A DNA stretch of 64,000 nt from Breoghania sp. L-A4. GTDB taxonomy: Bacteria; Pseudomonadota; Alphaproteobacteria; Rhizobiales; Stappiaceae. The DNA lies in NCBI RefSeq assembly GCF_003432385.1, contig NZ_CP031841.1, positions 3,697,579-3,761,578 of the forward strand, written 5' to 3'. Under the pieces are notes generated by a model. It was given only the letters and a program-made list of their open reading frames with translations. It was not told the origin of the DNA and ran no database searches. Shown here piece after piece: positions 19,826 through 27,506 of this stretch; within the stretch, counting starts at the first letter, position 1; the number at the start of each line of letters is the position of its first letter. A program made the translations under genes and the position numbers.

Positions 19826-20390
19826 TTGAGGTCTCTGCGGCGAGTGTGCCGTTTCGGGCAAGCGTTGTGATGTCGTCGAGGATTTCGGCGCGTTCGGTCT
19901 CGCTCCAGTGAACCAACTCCATGTGCTGCTGGAATTTGAACCCTTCGAGAGCAAGCCAGGCCAGACGCGTTGTGCGGGCATCAGCTGCGGCTTCAACCAG
20001 CGTCTCGCGCAGGTTCGCTTGATTGGCACGGAACTCGCTGCGAAGCGCTTCATCCTGCATCAGCGCAGAGATCAGCCCGAGGACGGCGGCGTTGCCTCCG
20101 TTGCCCCACTGCGTTCGCTTGGCAGCTTCGATCCTGCCGAGCAGCGGCGCGTCCACCTGTCCGGCGAATTCCGCTTCGCAACGCGCGTTGAACGCATTGT
20201 CAGCCCTGATCGTCCGTGCGACGAGGGCAGCGAGAAGATCCCGTTTGCTGGTGTGCTCGTAAAGAACAGTCGCCTTGGAAACCCCGGCCTCTTTCGCAAC
20301 AGCGCCAAGACTCAGTACGCCATCGCGGGCGATCACACGTTCCACGGCATCAAGAATATTTTCCTGATCATGCAAGCGAGGGCGGGGCAT
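19818..20390 (-). CDS. TetR/AcrR family transcriptional regulator
   Basis: The 190-residue regulator starts at MPRPRLHDQENILDAVERVI behind a GGAG site. The N-terminal helix-turn-helix (GVLSLGAVAKEAGVSKATVLYEHTSKRDLLAALV) is typical of TetR; the C-terminal ligand domain is variable. A longer in-frame start at 20441 would run through the palindromic operator and is rejected. A perfect 30-bp palindrome lies 10 bp upstream of the start, implying autorepression. It is in an operon with the epimerase gene. Confidence 0.92.
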   Translation of the reverse strand: MPRPRLHDQENILDAVERVIARDGVLSLGAVAKEAGVSKATVLYEHTSKRDLLAALVARTIRADNAFNARCEAEFAGQVDAPLLGRIEAAKRTQWGNGGNAAVLGLISALMQDEALRSEFRANQANLRETLVEAAADARTTRLAWLALEGFKFQQHMELVHWSETERAEILDDITTLARNGTLAAETSND

Positions 20391-20400
20391 AAAATTCTCC

Positions 20401-20430
20401 TGTTTATTTCCGACCGTTCGGAAATAAACA
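20401..20430. promoter_or_regulatory. Perfect 30-bp palindrome, probable TetR operator
   Basis: TGTTTATTTCCGA (20401-20413) is exactly mirrored by TCGGAAATAAACA (20418-20430) around a CCGT centre. It sits 10 bp before the TetR start codon and just before the truncated SDR gene on the other strand, as expected for an operator once controlling both directions. Confidence 0.8.
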
Positions 20431-20434
20431 GGAG

Positions 20435-20749
20435 GTGCCAATCTGTCAAGGAGCGCGCCCGCTGTCGATCAATGGGGATCCGACCTCTCCATACATGCTG
20501 ACCGTGCAACTCGCACGGGAGTTCCTCAATACGCGGATCATTGTGAACGCGGTGAGCCCCGGCCTTGTGAAGGCCGGATATGCCGGTTCCATGACGCCGG
20601 AACAGGGCGCGAGATTGCCGGTCCATTCCGCGCTGCTCAGCAAGGATGCCGTGTCCGATTTTTTTGCGAGCCCGGTGGTGAACCGCCCTGGCAAGCTCGC
20701 CCTCCGGCGGCACTGCCGGACGAGACGGGTGCCCTATCTTCCGAGGTAG
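20435..20749 (+). pseudogene. C-terminal remnant of a short-chain dehydrogenase/reductase
   Basis: The segment YMLTVQLAREFLNTRIIVNA followed by VSPGLVKAGYAG, MTPEQGARLPVHSALL and DAVSDFF matches the C-terminal third of SDR reductases, which read VQLARELR, INAVSPGYVKT and TPEEGARLPV. The first two-thirds, with the cofactor motif and catalytic Tyr, are missing, and no start is credible. The remnant begins right after the TetR operator, suggesting the regulator originally controlled this divergent gene before it was deleted. Confidence 0.7.
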
Positions 20750-21627
20750 GCAGCGAGCTCGTCAGGCGTTCCTTGCGGGAACGCCTCCCTCAGATGATCA
20801 AGGAAGGCCGACACGCGGGCGCTCAGCAGCCGGCGCGTGGGATAGAGCGTCCACAAGGCGATCTCCGGCCCGTCCACGTCGCCCCAATGCACCAGGGTGC
20901 CGTCAGCGAGGTCGTGAGTGACGAGGGATATCGGTAGGCGGGCCGCCCCGGCACCGACACGAACTGCATCGCGGACCATGATCATTGACGACAGGCGCAG
21001 GATCGGGTCGACGGCGACGCGCAATCTTCCTGATGGTATCGTCACATCCCACACAGCGCTTTGATCGCCGGCCCCGCGCACCACGGCCGGAACAACCGCA
21101 TCCCCATCTGGACGCGCGACAGCCGGGCTTGCCACGACGACCAGCCGGTCGCGCAGGAAGATGCGCCCGACAAGGCTTTCATCCGGCTCGGGATTGACAC
21201 GGATCACCAGGTCCACGGCTTCGTCCACCATGTCGACGGCGCGATCTTCCGTCGTGATTTCCAGCCTCACCTCCGGGTACTTGACGGCAAACTCGGCGGC
21301 CAGCTTTCCCATCGCGATTTGCGAGAAGAGCAAGGGTGCGCTGATGCGCAAGCGCCCTCGGGGCTTTTCGCCGCCCGAGGCGATGGCGGCCGTCGCCTCC
21401 TCCATCTCCGACAAAAGACGGCTGGTGCGCGCGTAGAGGGCGCGCCCCTCCTCGGTCAGCTTCAGCATCCTCCCGCCCCGCTCGAACAGACGAACCTCGA
21501 GCTTCGCTTCGAGTTCAGAAACGCGGCGCGACAACGTGGCTTTCGGGCGGCCCGCGGCTCGGGACGCTATTCCGAAGCCGCCGTGGCGAGCGACCAGGTT
21601 GAAATCGGCGAGAGCGAGAAGATCCAT
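20734..21627 (-). CDS. LysR-family transcriptional regulator
   Basis: From MDLLALADFNLVARHGGFGI the protein is 297 residues. The N-terminal winged helix (ASRAAGRPKATLSRRVSELEAKLEVRLFERGGR) is the LysR HTH, and the C-terminal part is a periplasmic-binding-like effector domain (FAVKYPEVRLEITTEDRAVDMVDEAVDLVIRV). It is divergent from the NmrA-like gene with a 106-bp intergenic region and presumably controls it. The effector is unknown. Its 3' end overlaps the SDR remnant. Confidence 0.93.
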   Translation of the reverse strand: MDLLALADFNLVARHGGFGIASRAAGRPKATLSRRVSELEAKLEVRLFERGGRMLKLTEEGRALYARTSRLLSEMEEATAAIASGGEKPRGRLRISAPLLFSQIAMGKLAAEFAVKYPEVRLEITTEDRAVDMVDEAVDLVIRVNPEPDESLVGRIFLRDRLVVVASPAVARPDGDAVVPAVVRGAGDQSAVWDVTIPSGRLRVAVDPILRLSSMIMVRDAVRVGAGAARLPISLVTHDLADGTLVHWGDVDGPEIALWTLYPTRRLLSARVSAFLDHLREAFPQGTPDELAAYLGR

Positions 21628-21733
21628 GATCTGTTCCACCAGTGAGACGGTCTGTCCAGATATAGCGGCTATCGGCACGAATGTGGATCGCTAAATTCAG
21701 GACAGCCAAACGGCTCAACCCAGGAGTAACGCC

Positions 21734-22597
21734 ATGACCATTCTCGTAACCGGCGCGACCGGCAATGTCGGAAGCAACGTCGTCGAACAGCTCGTCAACC
21801 GCGGCGCCCAAGTCCGCGTCCTCGTGCGTGATCCCGCCAAGGCCAGCTTCCCCGCCGGCGTCGACATCGTCCAGGGTGACCTGCTCGACGTCGACTCGCT
21901 GCGCGGCGCCATGACCGGCGTCTCCACGCTGTTCCTGCTGAACGGCGTTGTTGCCGACGAATTCACCCAGGCGCTGATCACGCTGAACGTCGCCCGCGAA
22001 GCCGGGATCGAGCGGATCGTCTATCTGTCGGTGATCCACAGCGACGTCTACGTCAACGTGCCGCACTTCGCGGGCAAGTTCGGCGTCGAGCGGATGATCG
22101 AGCAGATGGGGATGGGTGCCACCATCCTGCGGCCGGCCTATTACATGGACAATGAGATCACGATCAAGGACGTGATCACCGGCTACGGCGTCTATCCGAT
22201 GCCGATCGGCGACAAGGGCCTGGCAATGATCGACGCCCGCGACATCGGCGAGATCGCCGCGATCGAACTGGTCCGCCGCGAAGAGTCGCCCACGCCGCTG
22301 CCGCTCACCCGTATCAATCTGGTCGGCCCGGACACGCTGACCGGCGCGAACGCGGCCGCCGTCTGGAGCGACGTTCTCGGCCGCGAGATCACCTATCCGG
22401 GCGCCGACACCGCCGGGTTCGAGCAGAACATGCGCCAGTTCATGCCCGGCTGGATGGCCTACGACATGCGCCTGATGGCCGAGCGCTTCGTGTCCGACGG
22501 CATGCTGCCGAAAGACGGCGATGTGGACCGGCTCACCACGCTGCTCGGCCGCCCGCTGCGCACCTACCGCGATTACGTCGCGCAGATCGCCGGCTGA
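21734..22597 (+). CDS. NmrA-like NAD(P)-binding protein
   Basis: This atypical SDR of 287 residues has GATGNVGSNVVEQL as its dinucleotide motif and RPAYYMDN in the middle, as in NmrA/HSCARG and quinone-oxidoreductase-2-like proteins. It lacks the catalytic YxxxK, so it may be a redox sensor or an NADPH-dependent quinone reductase. It is first in an operon with the AtaL-like gene and the truncated Old Yellow Enzyme, under the divergent LysR gene. Confidence 0.88.
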   Translation: MTILVTGATGNVGSNVVEQLVNRGAQVRVLVRDPAKASFPAGVDIVQGDLLDVDSLRGAMTGVSTLFLLNGVVADEFTQALITLNVAREAGIERIVYLSVIHSDVYVNVPHFAGKFGVERMIEQMGMGATILRPAYYMDNEITIKDVITGYGVYPMPIGDKGLAMIDARDIGEIAAIELVRREESPTPLPLTRINLVGPDTLTGANAAAVWSDVLGREITYPGADTAGFEQNMRQFMPGWMAYDMRLMAERFVSDGMLPKDGDVDRLTTLLGRPLRTYRDYVAQIAG

Positions 22598-22629
22598 CCC
22601 ACCAGCTCGCACCGACAAGGACCATCGCC

Positions 22630-23103
22630 ATGATCTATTCGACCGCCACCGTCCCGGTGAATCCGGCAGGCGAAACCCCGCTCACCCGTGGGCAGGTGTG
22701 GAAGGGCCTCGAGCTCAAGGCCCGCGACGCGCGGCTGTTTCTTCCGCCCGGCCTGTGTACCAAGTGCGACGTCACCGAGGAGAGCGCCACGCACTTCGTC
22801 CGCGACGCCACGATCGCCGGCGCCGACCTGCGTGAGATCATCACGCTGGAACCGCGGCGCAAGGTCACCTTCTTCCAGGCGACCGGCCCGCGCGAAGGCG
22901 CCATCATCAACGAGATCGTCGAGGGCGAAGCAGGCGCGCTTCAGCTCAAGTTCTACTGCTATCTCGGGCTGCGCGACAAGCAGCCCGACGGCCCGGAGGA
23001 ACGAACCGAGCAGGCGCAGTTCGACAGCGACAAGGGCTACAAGGCCGCCCTGCTGTCCACGCTGAAGCGCACCCGCGAGATGCTGGCCGAAGGCACGCTC
23101 TGA
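22630..23103 (+). CDS. AtaL-like (DUF1857) START-fold protein
   Basis: The 157-residue protein matches the AtaL/DUF1857 family: TPLTRGQVWKGLELKARDAR, then VRDATIAGADLREIITLEPR and a terminal KAALLSTLKRTREML. These proteins have an SRPBCC-type hydrophobic pocket and no established enzymatic activity. Position behind the NmrA-like gene, with which it shares direction and a 32-bp gap, suggests a joint role in small aromatic or quinone handling; that is inference. Confidence 0.85.
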   Translation: MIYSTATVPVNPAGETPLTRGQVWKGLELKARDARLFLPPGLCTKCDVTEESATHFVRDATIAGADLREIITLEPRRKVTFFQATGPREGAIINEIVEGEAGALQLKFYCYLGLRDKQPDGPEERTEQAQFDSDKGYKAALLSTLKRTREMLAEGTL

Positions 23104-23144
23104 TCCTCGCTCCCCACCGCATCCAGTAACTCAGGAGAACTCCG

Positions 23145-23219
23145 ATGACCGATCTCTGGTCCGCAATCACGCTCGGCAATCTGCACCTGCCGCATCGCCT
23201 CGCCATGGCGCCGACCTGA
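23145..23219 (+). pseudogene. Truncated Old Yellow Enzyme (alkene reductase) N-terminus
   Basis: MTDLWSAITLGNLHLPHRLA followed by MAPT and a stop is the first 24 residues of an NADH:flavin oxidoreductase/alkene reductase (family start: MTDLFSPIxLGxLxLPNRIVMAPLTR). It has a good AGGAG site and sits in operon position after the AtaL-like gene, but the remaining ~340 codons are missing. The following 230 bp show no recognisable remnant. Confidence 0.75.
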
Positions 23220-23450
23220 ACGGATGTTCGATACCGAGGCAGCGATTCTCGTCCCGGACCAGCTTCGGGGAAATGCCCCAGCTCGGCATCTTCCCGAACG
23301 ACGGTCTCGATCATCCGCCTCATCGACGCCGTCCTCCTCGACGCTGACGACGAATGTCAGACGCAGATCCGCTACATGCAGACATTGGGCAAAGCCCCGC
23401 CGCGCCTTGTTGCCGACCCGTCGGGTCGGGTCGCAGATTCAGGAACCCGC

Positions 23451-23590
23451 TTACCAGCGGTGCTCCTGCACATAACCGATGAATGCCTTTAGCGGTGCGG
23501 GCACATGGTCTCGCCCGTAGTCTTACAGGAACGGTCCGCCAAAGCTCTGCCACCAAGGCTCCAGCACCGGGTGCGCGCCTTGAAGCGCGA
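23451..23590 (-). pseudogene. C-terminal remnant of a LysR regulator
   Basis: Read on the minus strand, the segment gives LEPWWQSFGGPFL, an in-frame stop, then DYGRDHVPAPLKAFIGYVQE and HRW before a terminal stop. This resembles the C-terminus of LysR proteins (LExWxxxxxGxFLYYxxxR...P.ALxAFIxYL). No N-terminal portion was found. Together with the SDR and OYE remnants it marks this stretch as decayed. Confidence 0.55.
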
Positions 23591-23621
23591 CCGGCGGCGC
23601 GGAACATCGACGTCTGGAAAC

Positions 23622-24065
23622 TCAGCGAAGCTTCACGAGCATCCTGGACAGGGCCGAGATCTCATCGGCGTCAAGCCTGCTCGCGAAGTGCGCCTCTATG
23701 GCTTGCCGGTACACGGGCCACATCTCGCGCAGGAGCTTGCGCCCTTCCCGGGTGATCTTGAGGACCTGTCCGCGTCCGTCGTCGGCGCAGTCTTCCCGCT
23801 CGACATACCCTCCCGCCGCCAGACGCTCCGTCAGCCGCGAGAGATTGTATTGCGCAAGCAGCATGCGTTCCTGGAGCCGGTAGGGGCGCAGGCCATCGGG
23901 CCGGGCGCGGTCGAGCTCCAGCAGCGCATCGTACCATGCAAGCGGAGGGTGCCCGGCCTTTTTCAGGTCGCCCTCCACGCGCGTCAACACAGCCTGCGAG
24001 ACCCGGACGAGCTGCGCCCAGGCGGTTACCGCCTCCTTTGTGAGCTCCGGCGTGTCATCCTGCAT
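23622..24065 (-). CDS. MarR-family transcriptional regulator
   Basis: The 147-residue regulator starts at MQDDTPELTKEAVTAWAQLV behind a GGAGGG site. It shows the winged helix of MarR proteins (RPYRLQERMLLAQYNLSRLTERLAAGGYVEREDCADDGRGQVLKITREGRKLL), including the DxRGxxxxIT wing. It is divergent from the doxX-gst operon. The intergenic region contains three copies of ATGCA-N2-TGCAT, which are its likely operators. The ligand is unknown; electrophile or thiol stress is plausible given the glutathione S-transferase. Confidence 0.92.
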   Translation of the reverse strand: MQDDTPELTKEAVTAWAQLVRVSQAVLTRVEGDLKKAGHPPLAWYDALLELDRARPDGLRPYRLQERMLLAQYNLSRLTERLAAGGYVEREDCADDGRGQVLKITREGRKLLREMWPVYRQAIEAHFASRLDADEISALSRMLVKLR

Positions 24066-24084
24066 GAACCCTCCTAGCAAGAAA

Positions 24085-24145
24085 ATGCAATTGCATCAAG
24101 ATTGACAGTACATGCATCTGCATCTATATAAACATGCAAATGCAT
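24085..24145. promoter_or_regulatory. doxX promoter with three ATGCA-N2-TGCAT operators
   Basis: ATGCAATTGCAT (24085-24096), ATGCATCTGCAT (24112-24123) and ATGCAAATGCAT (24134-24145) are three copies of one palindrome with perfect half-sites. TTGACA (24102-24107) and TATATA (24125-24130) are separated by exactly 17 bp, giving a near-consensus sigma70 promoter for doxX. The middle copy occupies the spacer and the third lies just after the -10, an arrangement expected for repression by the divergent MarR protein. Confidence 0.8.
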
Positions 24146-24159
24146 GTAGGAGGCTTGCC

Positions 24160-24606
24160 ATGCCCGCCGATTCCAATGCCGTCGCACTCGCGGCCACACT
24201 CCAGCGCGTCGCGCTTGGCGTCATGTTTCTCGCTCACAGCTTGTTCTTGAAGCTCATTGTCTACACGCTGCCGGGGACCGCGCAGTTTTTCACGTCAATC
24301 GGTCTGCCAGGATGGTTCGCCTATGTGATCTTCACTGTTGAAACGGCCGCGGGCGTCATGCTTGTCCTCGGGATTCAGGCTCGCTGGGTGGCCTTGGCGG
24401 TTGCGCCGGTTCTTGCCGGGGCGACCTGGGCGCACTCCGGCAACGGCTGGATGTTCGGTTATGAAAACGGCGGCTGGGAATACCCGGCCTATCTGACTCT
24501 TCTGTCGATCAGCCAATTCCTGCTCGGCGACGGGCGCCTTGCGCTTGTCCCCTCCCGGCCTGCGCCCCAAGGCTTTCCCGGTCTTTCGGCAGGAGGACGG
24601 GCATGA
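24160..24606 (+). CDS. DoxX family membrane protein
   Basis: The 148-residue protein has four hydrophobic helices and the DoxX pattern (ALGVMFLAHSLFLKL, FFTSIGLPGWFAYVIFTVETAAGVMLVLGI, NGWMFGYENGGWEYPAYL). The start at 24160 has GGAGG upstream; an in-frame ATG at 24112 lies inside the promoter and is rejected. Its stop overlaps the glutathione S-transferase start (ATGA). DoxX-like proteins are linked to redox and thiol homeostasis in other bacteria; the exact activity is unknown. Confidence 0.88.
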   Translation: MPADSNAVALAATLQRVALGVMFLAHSLFLKLIVYTLPGTAQFFTSIGLPGWFAYVIFTVETAAGVMLVLGIQARWVALAVAPVLAGATWAHSGNGWMFGYENGGWEYPAYLTLLSISQFLLGDGRLALVPSRPAPQGFPGLSAGGRA

Positions 24607-25259
24607 CCGCGCTCACACTCGTCAGCCATCATCTCTGCCCCTATGTGCAGCGGGTCGTCATCTCTCTCACGGAGAAACAGGTTCCGCACGAAACCCGCTA
24701 TATCGATCTGGCAAACAAGCCGGACTGGTTCACGCTGCTTTCTCCGCTGGGAAAGACACCCGTCTTGAAGGCCGGCGACACCGCAGTTTTCGAGTCCGCC
24801 GTCATCCTGGAATATCTGGAAGAAACGCAGGCAAACCCGCTGCATCCGCGCGACGCATTGCGCAGAGCGGAGCATCGCTCATGGATCGAGTTCGGCTCGG
24901 CGATCCTGAACGACATCGCCGGGTTTTACAACGCGCCCGACGACGCGGCCCTGCGCGCAAAAGCGGACGCAATGGCGGCGAAATTCGCCCGCGTCGAAGC
25001 GCGCCTTGTGGGCCGGCCCTGGTTCGATGGCGCAACCTTCAGCCTCGTCGACGCCGTGTATGGCCCTGTCTTCCGCTACTTCGACGTTTTCGATCGAATC
25101 GACGATTTCGGGGTGTTTTCGCAGACCCCTAAGCTCGGTGCATGGCGGGCCGCGCTTGCCGAGAGGCCCTCTGTCGCCGGAGCGGTTACGCCGGATTACC
25201 CCGAACGCTTGCTGAGCTTTCTCCGCAACCGGAACAGCGCGCTGTCGCGGCGGCTTTAG
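24603..25259 (+). CDS. Glutathione S-transferase family protein
   Basis: The 218-residue protein has an N-terminal thioredoxin-like domain with CPYVQRV (Cys at residue 12), the cis-proline segment KTPVL and the glutathione-contacting FESAVILEYLEE, followed by an all-helical C-terminal domain. The active-site Cys suggests an omega/beta-like or thiol-transfer activity rather than classical Ser/Tyr chemistry. It is co-transcribed with doxX under the MarR-type promoter, which supports a detoxification role. Confidence 0.92.
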   Translation: MTALTLVSHHLCPYVQRVVISLTEKQVPHETRYIDLANKPDWFTLLSPLGKTPVLKAGDTAVFESAVILEYLEETQANPLHPRDALRRAEHRSWIEFGSAILNDIAGFYNAPDDAALRAKADAMAAKFARVEARLVGRPWFDGATFSLVDAVYGPVFRYFDVFDRIDDFGVFSQTPKLGAWRAALAERPSVAGAVTPDYPERLLSFLRNRNSALSRRL

Positions 25260-25448
25260 AGGCTTTTGTCCCTGGATGCCCGCAAGGCGGGCGGGTCACG
25301 CGGCAAGCCAAGGCAATGGCGGCCGGGAGTGGAACGGGCCCCGGTATGCGGTTAGGCTGGACGATCCCCATGGGAAAGACCGGAGCGGGACATTGCCGGA
25401 CGGGCGACGTCCGCGACGGTCCGATGGAAACAAGCAAGGCGATCTTAG
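25260..25448. other. Intergenic region before the TVP38 gene
   Basis: No gene is supported. The region is GC-rich with a short hairpin (CCCGCAAGGCGGGCGGGT) shortly after the glutathione S-transferase stop, possibly its terminator. Confidence 0.3.
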
Positions 25449-26120
25449 ATGAGCCTGCGCGCGATCATTCTCCTGGCGATCGCGATCCTCGGGATCGCCC
25501 TGCTCGGCGTCTGGCTGTTCGTCCCTTCGGCGTTCACCGAGGCGCGCGGACTGATGGACGGTGAGCGTCTCGAGAGGCTGGTCGCGCGCGCGGGTCTGTG
25601 GGCTCCGGTTCTGATCGTCACGCTCATGACCGTCGCGGTCGTGGCCAGCCCGATCCCGAGCGCGCCGATCGCGCTCGCGGCGGGGGCGGCCTACGGGCAT
25701 GTCTGGGGGACGGTGCAGGTCATAATCGGCGCCGAACTGGGGGCGCTGATCGCCTTCGGTCTGGCGCGGGTTCTGGGCCATGATGTCCTGCGGCGGGTGT
25801 TCGGCGATCGGGTGGATGCGGGGCTGCTTGGCTCGCAGAGCGCACTGACGGCGACGGTCTTCGCAAGCCGCCTGATGCCCTTCGTGTCCTTCGACATGAT
25901 CAGTTACGCCGCGGGGCTCAGCCGCCTGCACGCATGGCGGTTCGCGCTCGCGACGCTGGCCGGCATCGTCCCGGCGAGCTTCCTCCTTGCCCATGTCGGC
26001 GGCGAGGCGGTCAGCGGAGACATGGGCCGGGCGACCTGGGCGGTGCTCGGCCTGGGGCTTGTAACCGGGTTGCCGCTGCTCTGGGTGGCAATGAAACGCA
26101 GAACCGAAAAGGAATCCTGA
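25449..26120 (+). CDS. TVP38/TMEM64 (SNARE-associated/DedA-like) membrane protein
   Basis: The 223-residue protein has an N-terminal helix and a core with SPIPSAPIALAAGAAYGHVWGTVQVIIGAELGALIAFGLAR, then FASRLMPFVSFDMISYAAGL. The G-x-x-x-G and R-x-x-P-x-x-x-x-D motifs are those of the VTT/SNARE-associated family of proposed lipid scramblases or transporters. It overlaps the start of the APC permease by TGATG, and the copper ATPase follows, so the three may be co-expressed. Confidence 0.9.
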   Translation: MSLRAIILLAIAILGIALLGVWLFVPSAFTEARGLMDGERLERLVARAGLWAPVLIVTLMTVAVVASPIPSAPIALAAGAAYGHVWGTVQVIIGAELGALIAFGLARVLGHDVLRRVFGDRVDAGLLGSQSALTATVFASRLMPFVSFDMISYAAGLSRLHAWRFALATLAGIVPASFLLAHVGGEAVSGDMGRATWAVLGLGLVTGLPLLWVAMKRRTEKES

Positions 26121-27427
26121 TGGCGGACGCCTACAAGAAGAACAGCATCACCCTTCCGGGCGCGGTGGCCATGGGCACCGGCGTGATGATCGGCGCGGGG
26201 ATCTTCGCCCTGACGGGCCAGATCGCCGAGCTTGCGGGACCGCTGTTTCCGCTCTCGTTCATCCTTGGCGCGATCGTCACCGCGTTCAGCGCCTACACCT
26301 ATATCAAGATGTCGAACGCCTTTCCGTCCGCGGGCGGCATCGGGATGATCCTGAAGAAGGCTTACGGGCCGACCACGGTCGCGGCGGGCGCAGCCCTGCT
26401 GATGGCGCTGTCGATGGTCATCAATGAAAGCCTCGTCGCGCGCACCTTCGGCACCTACACGCTCCAGGCGTTTGGCGGCGATCCGAACGGCATTCTGGTG
26501 CCGGTTCTCGGCGTCGGGCTGATCGTCTTCGCCTATCTCGTGAACGTCTCCGGCAACCGTTCGGTCGGGCTCTTGTCCATTGTCATGGCGGTGCTCAAGG
26601 TTGGCGGCATCGCGCTGTTCGGCGCTGCCGGTCTCTGGGCGAGCGGCATCTCGTTCGAGGCCACGGGCGGAGACCTTGGCGCCGGCGGGTTCGTGGCCTC
26701 GGTCGCATTGTCGATCCTCGCCTTCAAGGGGTTCACGACCATCACCAACAGCGGCGCCGAGGTCACCGACCCGCACCGCAACGTGGGCCGGGCCATCGTC
26801 TGGTCCATCTGCATCTGCGTTGTCGTCTATCTTCTCGTCGCCTTCGCCGTGGGCTCCAGTCTGCCGCTCGATCGCATCGTGGCGGCAAAGGACTATGCGC
26901 TGGCCGAGGCGGCCGAACCCGCACTGGGCGCGACAGGCTTTTATCTGACGGTGGCGCTGGCCCTGGTGGCCACGGCCTCCGGGTTGATCGCAAGCGTGTT
27001 CGCGGTCTCGCGGATGCTGGCCATGCTGACCGACATGAAGATGATCCCGCACAGCCATTTCGGGATGCCGGGCACGATCAAGGACCACACGCTCGTCTAT
27101 ACCGTCGTGATCGCGGGCATCCTCACGGTCTTCTTCGACCTGAGCCGGATCGCCTCTCTCGGCGCCTTCTTCTACCTGGTGATGGACATCGTCATTCACT
27201 GGGGCGTGTTCCGGCATCTGCGCGAGGAGATCGGCGCACACGGCTGGGTGCTGCTGACGGCGATCGCGCTCGATGCCGTTGTGCTCGCGGCCTTCGCCGC
27301 CATGAAATGGCAGTCCGACCCGCTCATCGTCGTGATCGGAATCGTCGGTATGGCGCTGGTGTTCGTATTCGTGAGGGTTTTCCTGGCGCGCAATCCGGTC
27401 AGGGAAGGCGCTCACGATCATCATTGA
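26120..27427 (+). CDS. APC-superfamily amino acid permease
   Basis: The 435-residue transporter begins [21 protein letters not shown] and has about 12 hydrophobic segments. The first unwound helix has the consensus [21 protein letters not shown], and the sixth shows [26 protein letters not shown], as in amino acid/polyamine/organocation transporters. The N-terminal longer ORF (25934) is a shadow through the TVP38 gene. It ends in a histidine-rich HDHH tail, and the copper ATPase behind the next operator starts with a similar HDHHH, so a metal link is possible but not shown. The substrate is unknown. Confidence 0.88.
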   Translation: MADAYKKNSITLPGAVAMGTGVMIGAGIFALTGQIAELAGPLFPLSFILGAIVTAFSAYTYIKMSNAFPSAGGIGMILKKAYGPTTVAAGAALLMALSMVINESLVARTFGTYTLQAFGGDPNGILVPVLGVGLIVFAYLVNVSGNRSVGLLSIVMAVLKVGGIALFGAAGLWASGISFEATGGDLGAGGFVASVALSILAFKGFTTITNSGAEVTDPHRNVGRAIVWSICICVVVYLLVAFAVGSSLPLDRIVAAKDYALAEAAEPALGATGFYLTVALALVATASGLIASVFAVSRMLAMLTDMKMIPHSHFGMPGTIKDHTLVYTVVIAGILTVFFDLSRIASLGAFFYLVMDIVIHWGVFRHLREEIGAHGWVLLTAIALDAVVLAAFAAMKWQSDPLIVVIGIVGMALVFVFVRVFLARNPVREGAHDHH

Positions 27428-27432
27428 AAATG

Positions 27433-27463
27433 GCTTGAGCTTCCAGCCGCTGGAAGCCTCAAG
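27433..27463 (+). promoter_or_regulatory. CueR/HmrR-like copper operator and promoter
   Basis: The dyad GCTTCCAG (27438-27445) and CTGGAAGC (27449-27456) is separated by 3 bp and flanked by CTTGA and TCAAG. MerR-family copper regulators bind ACCTTCCAG-N3-CTGGAAGGT-type dyads between an over-long spaced -35 and -10; TTGAGC at the left edge would be the -35. It lies 44 bp before the P-type ATPase start. No MerR-type gene is adjacent, so the regulator would be encoded elsewhere. Confidence 0.7.
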
Positions 27464-27506
27464 CTGCACGCCAAAAGCTGAATACGTAGCAAAAGGTTGG
27501 CAGGAC

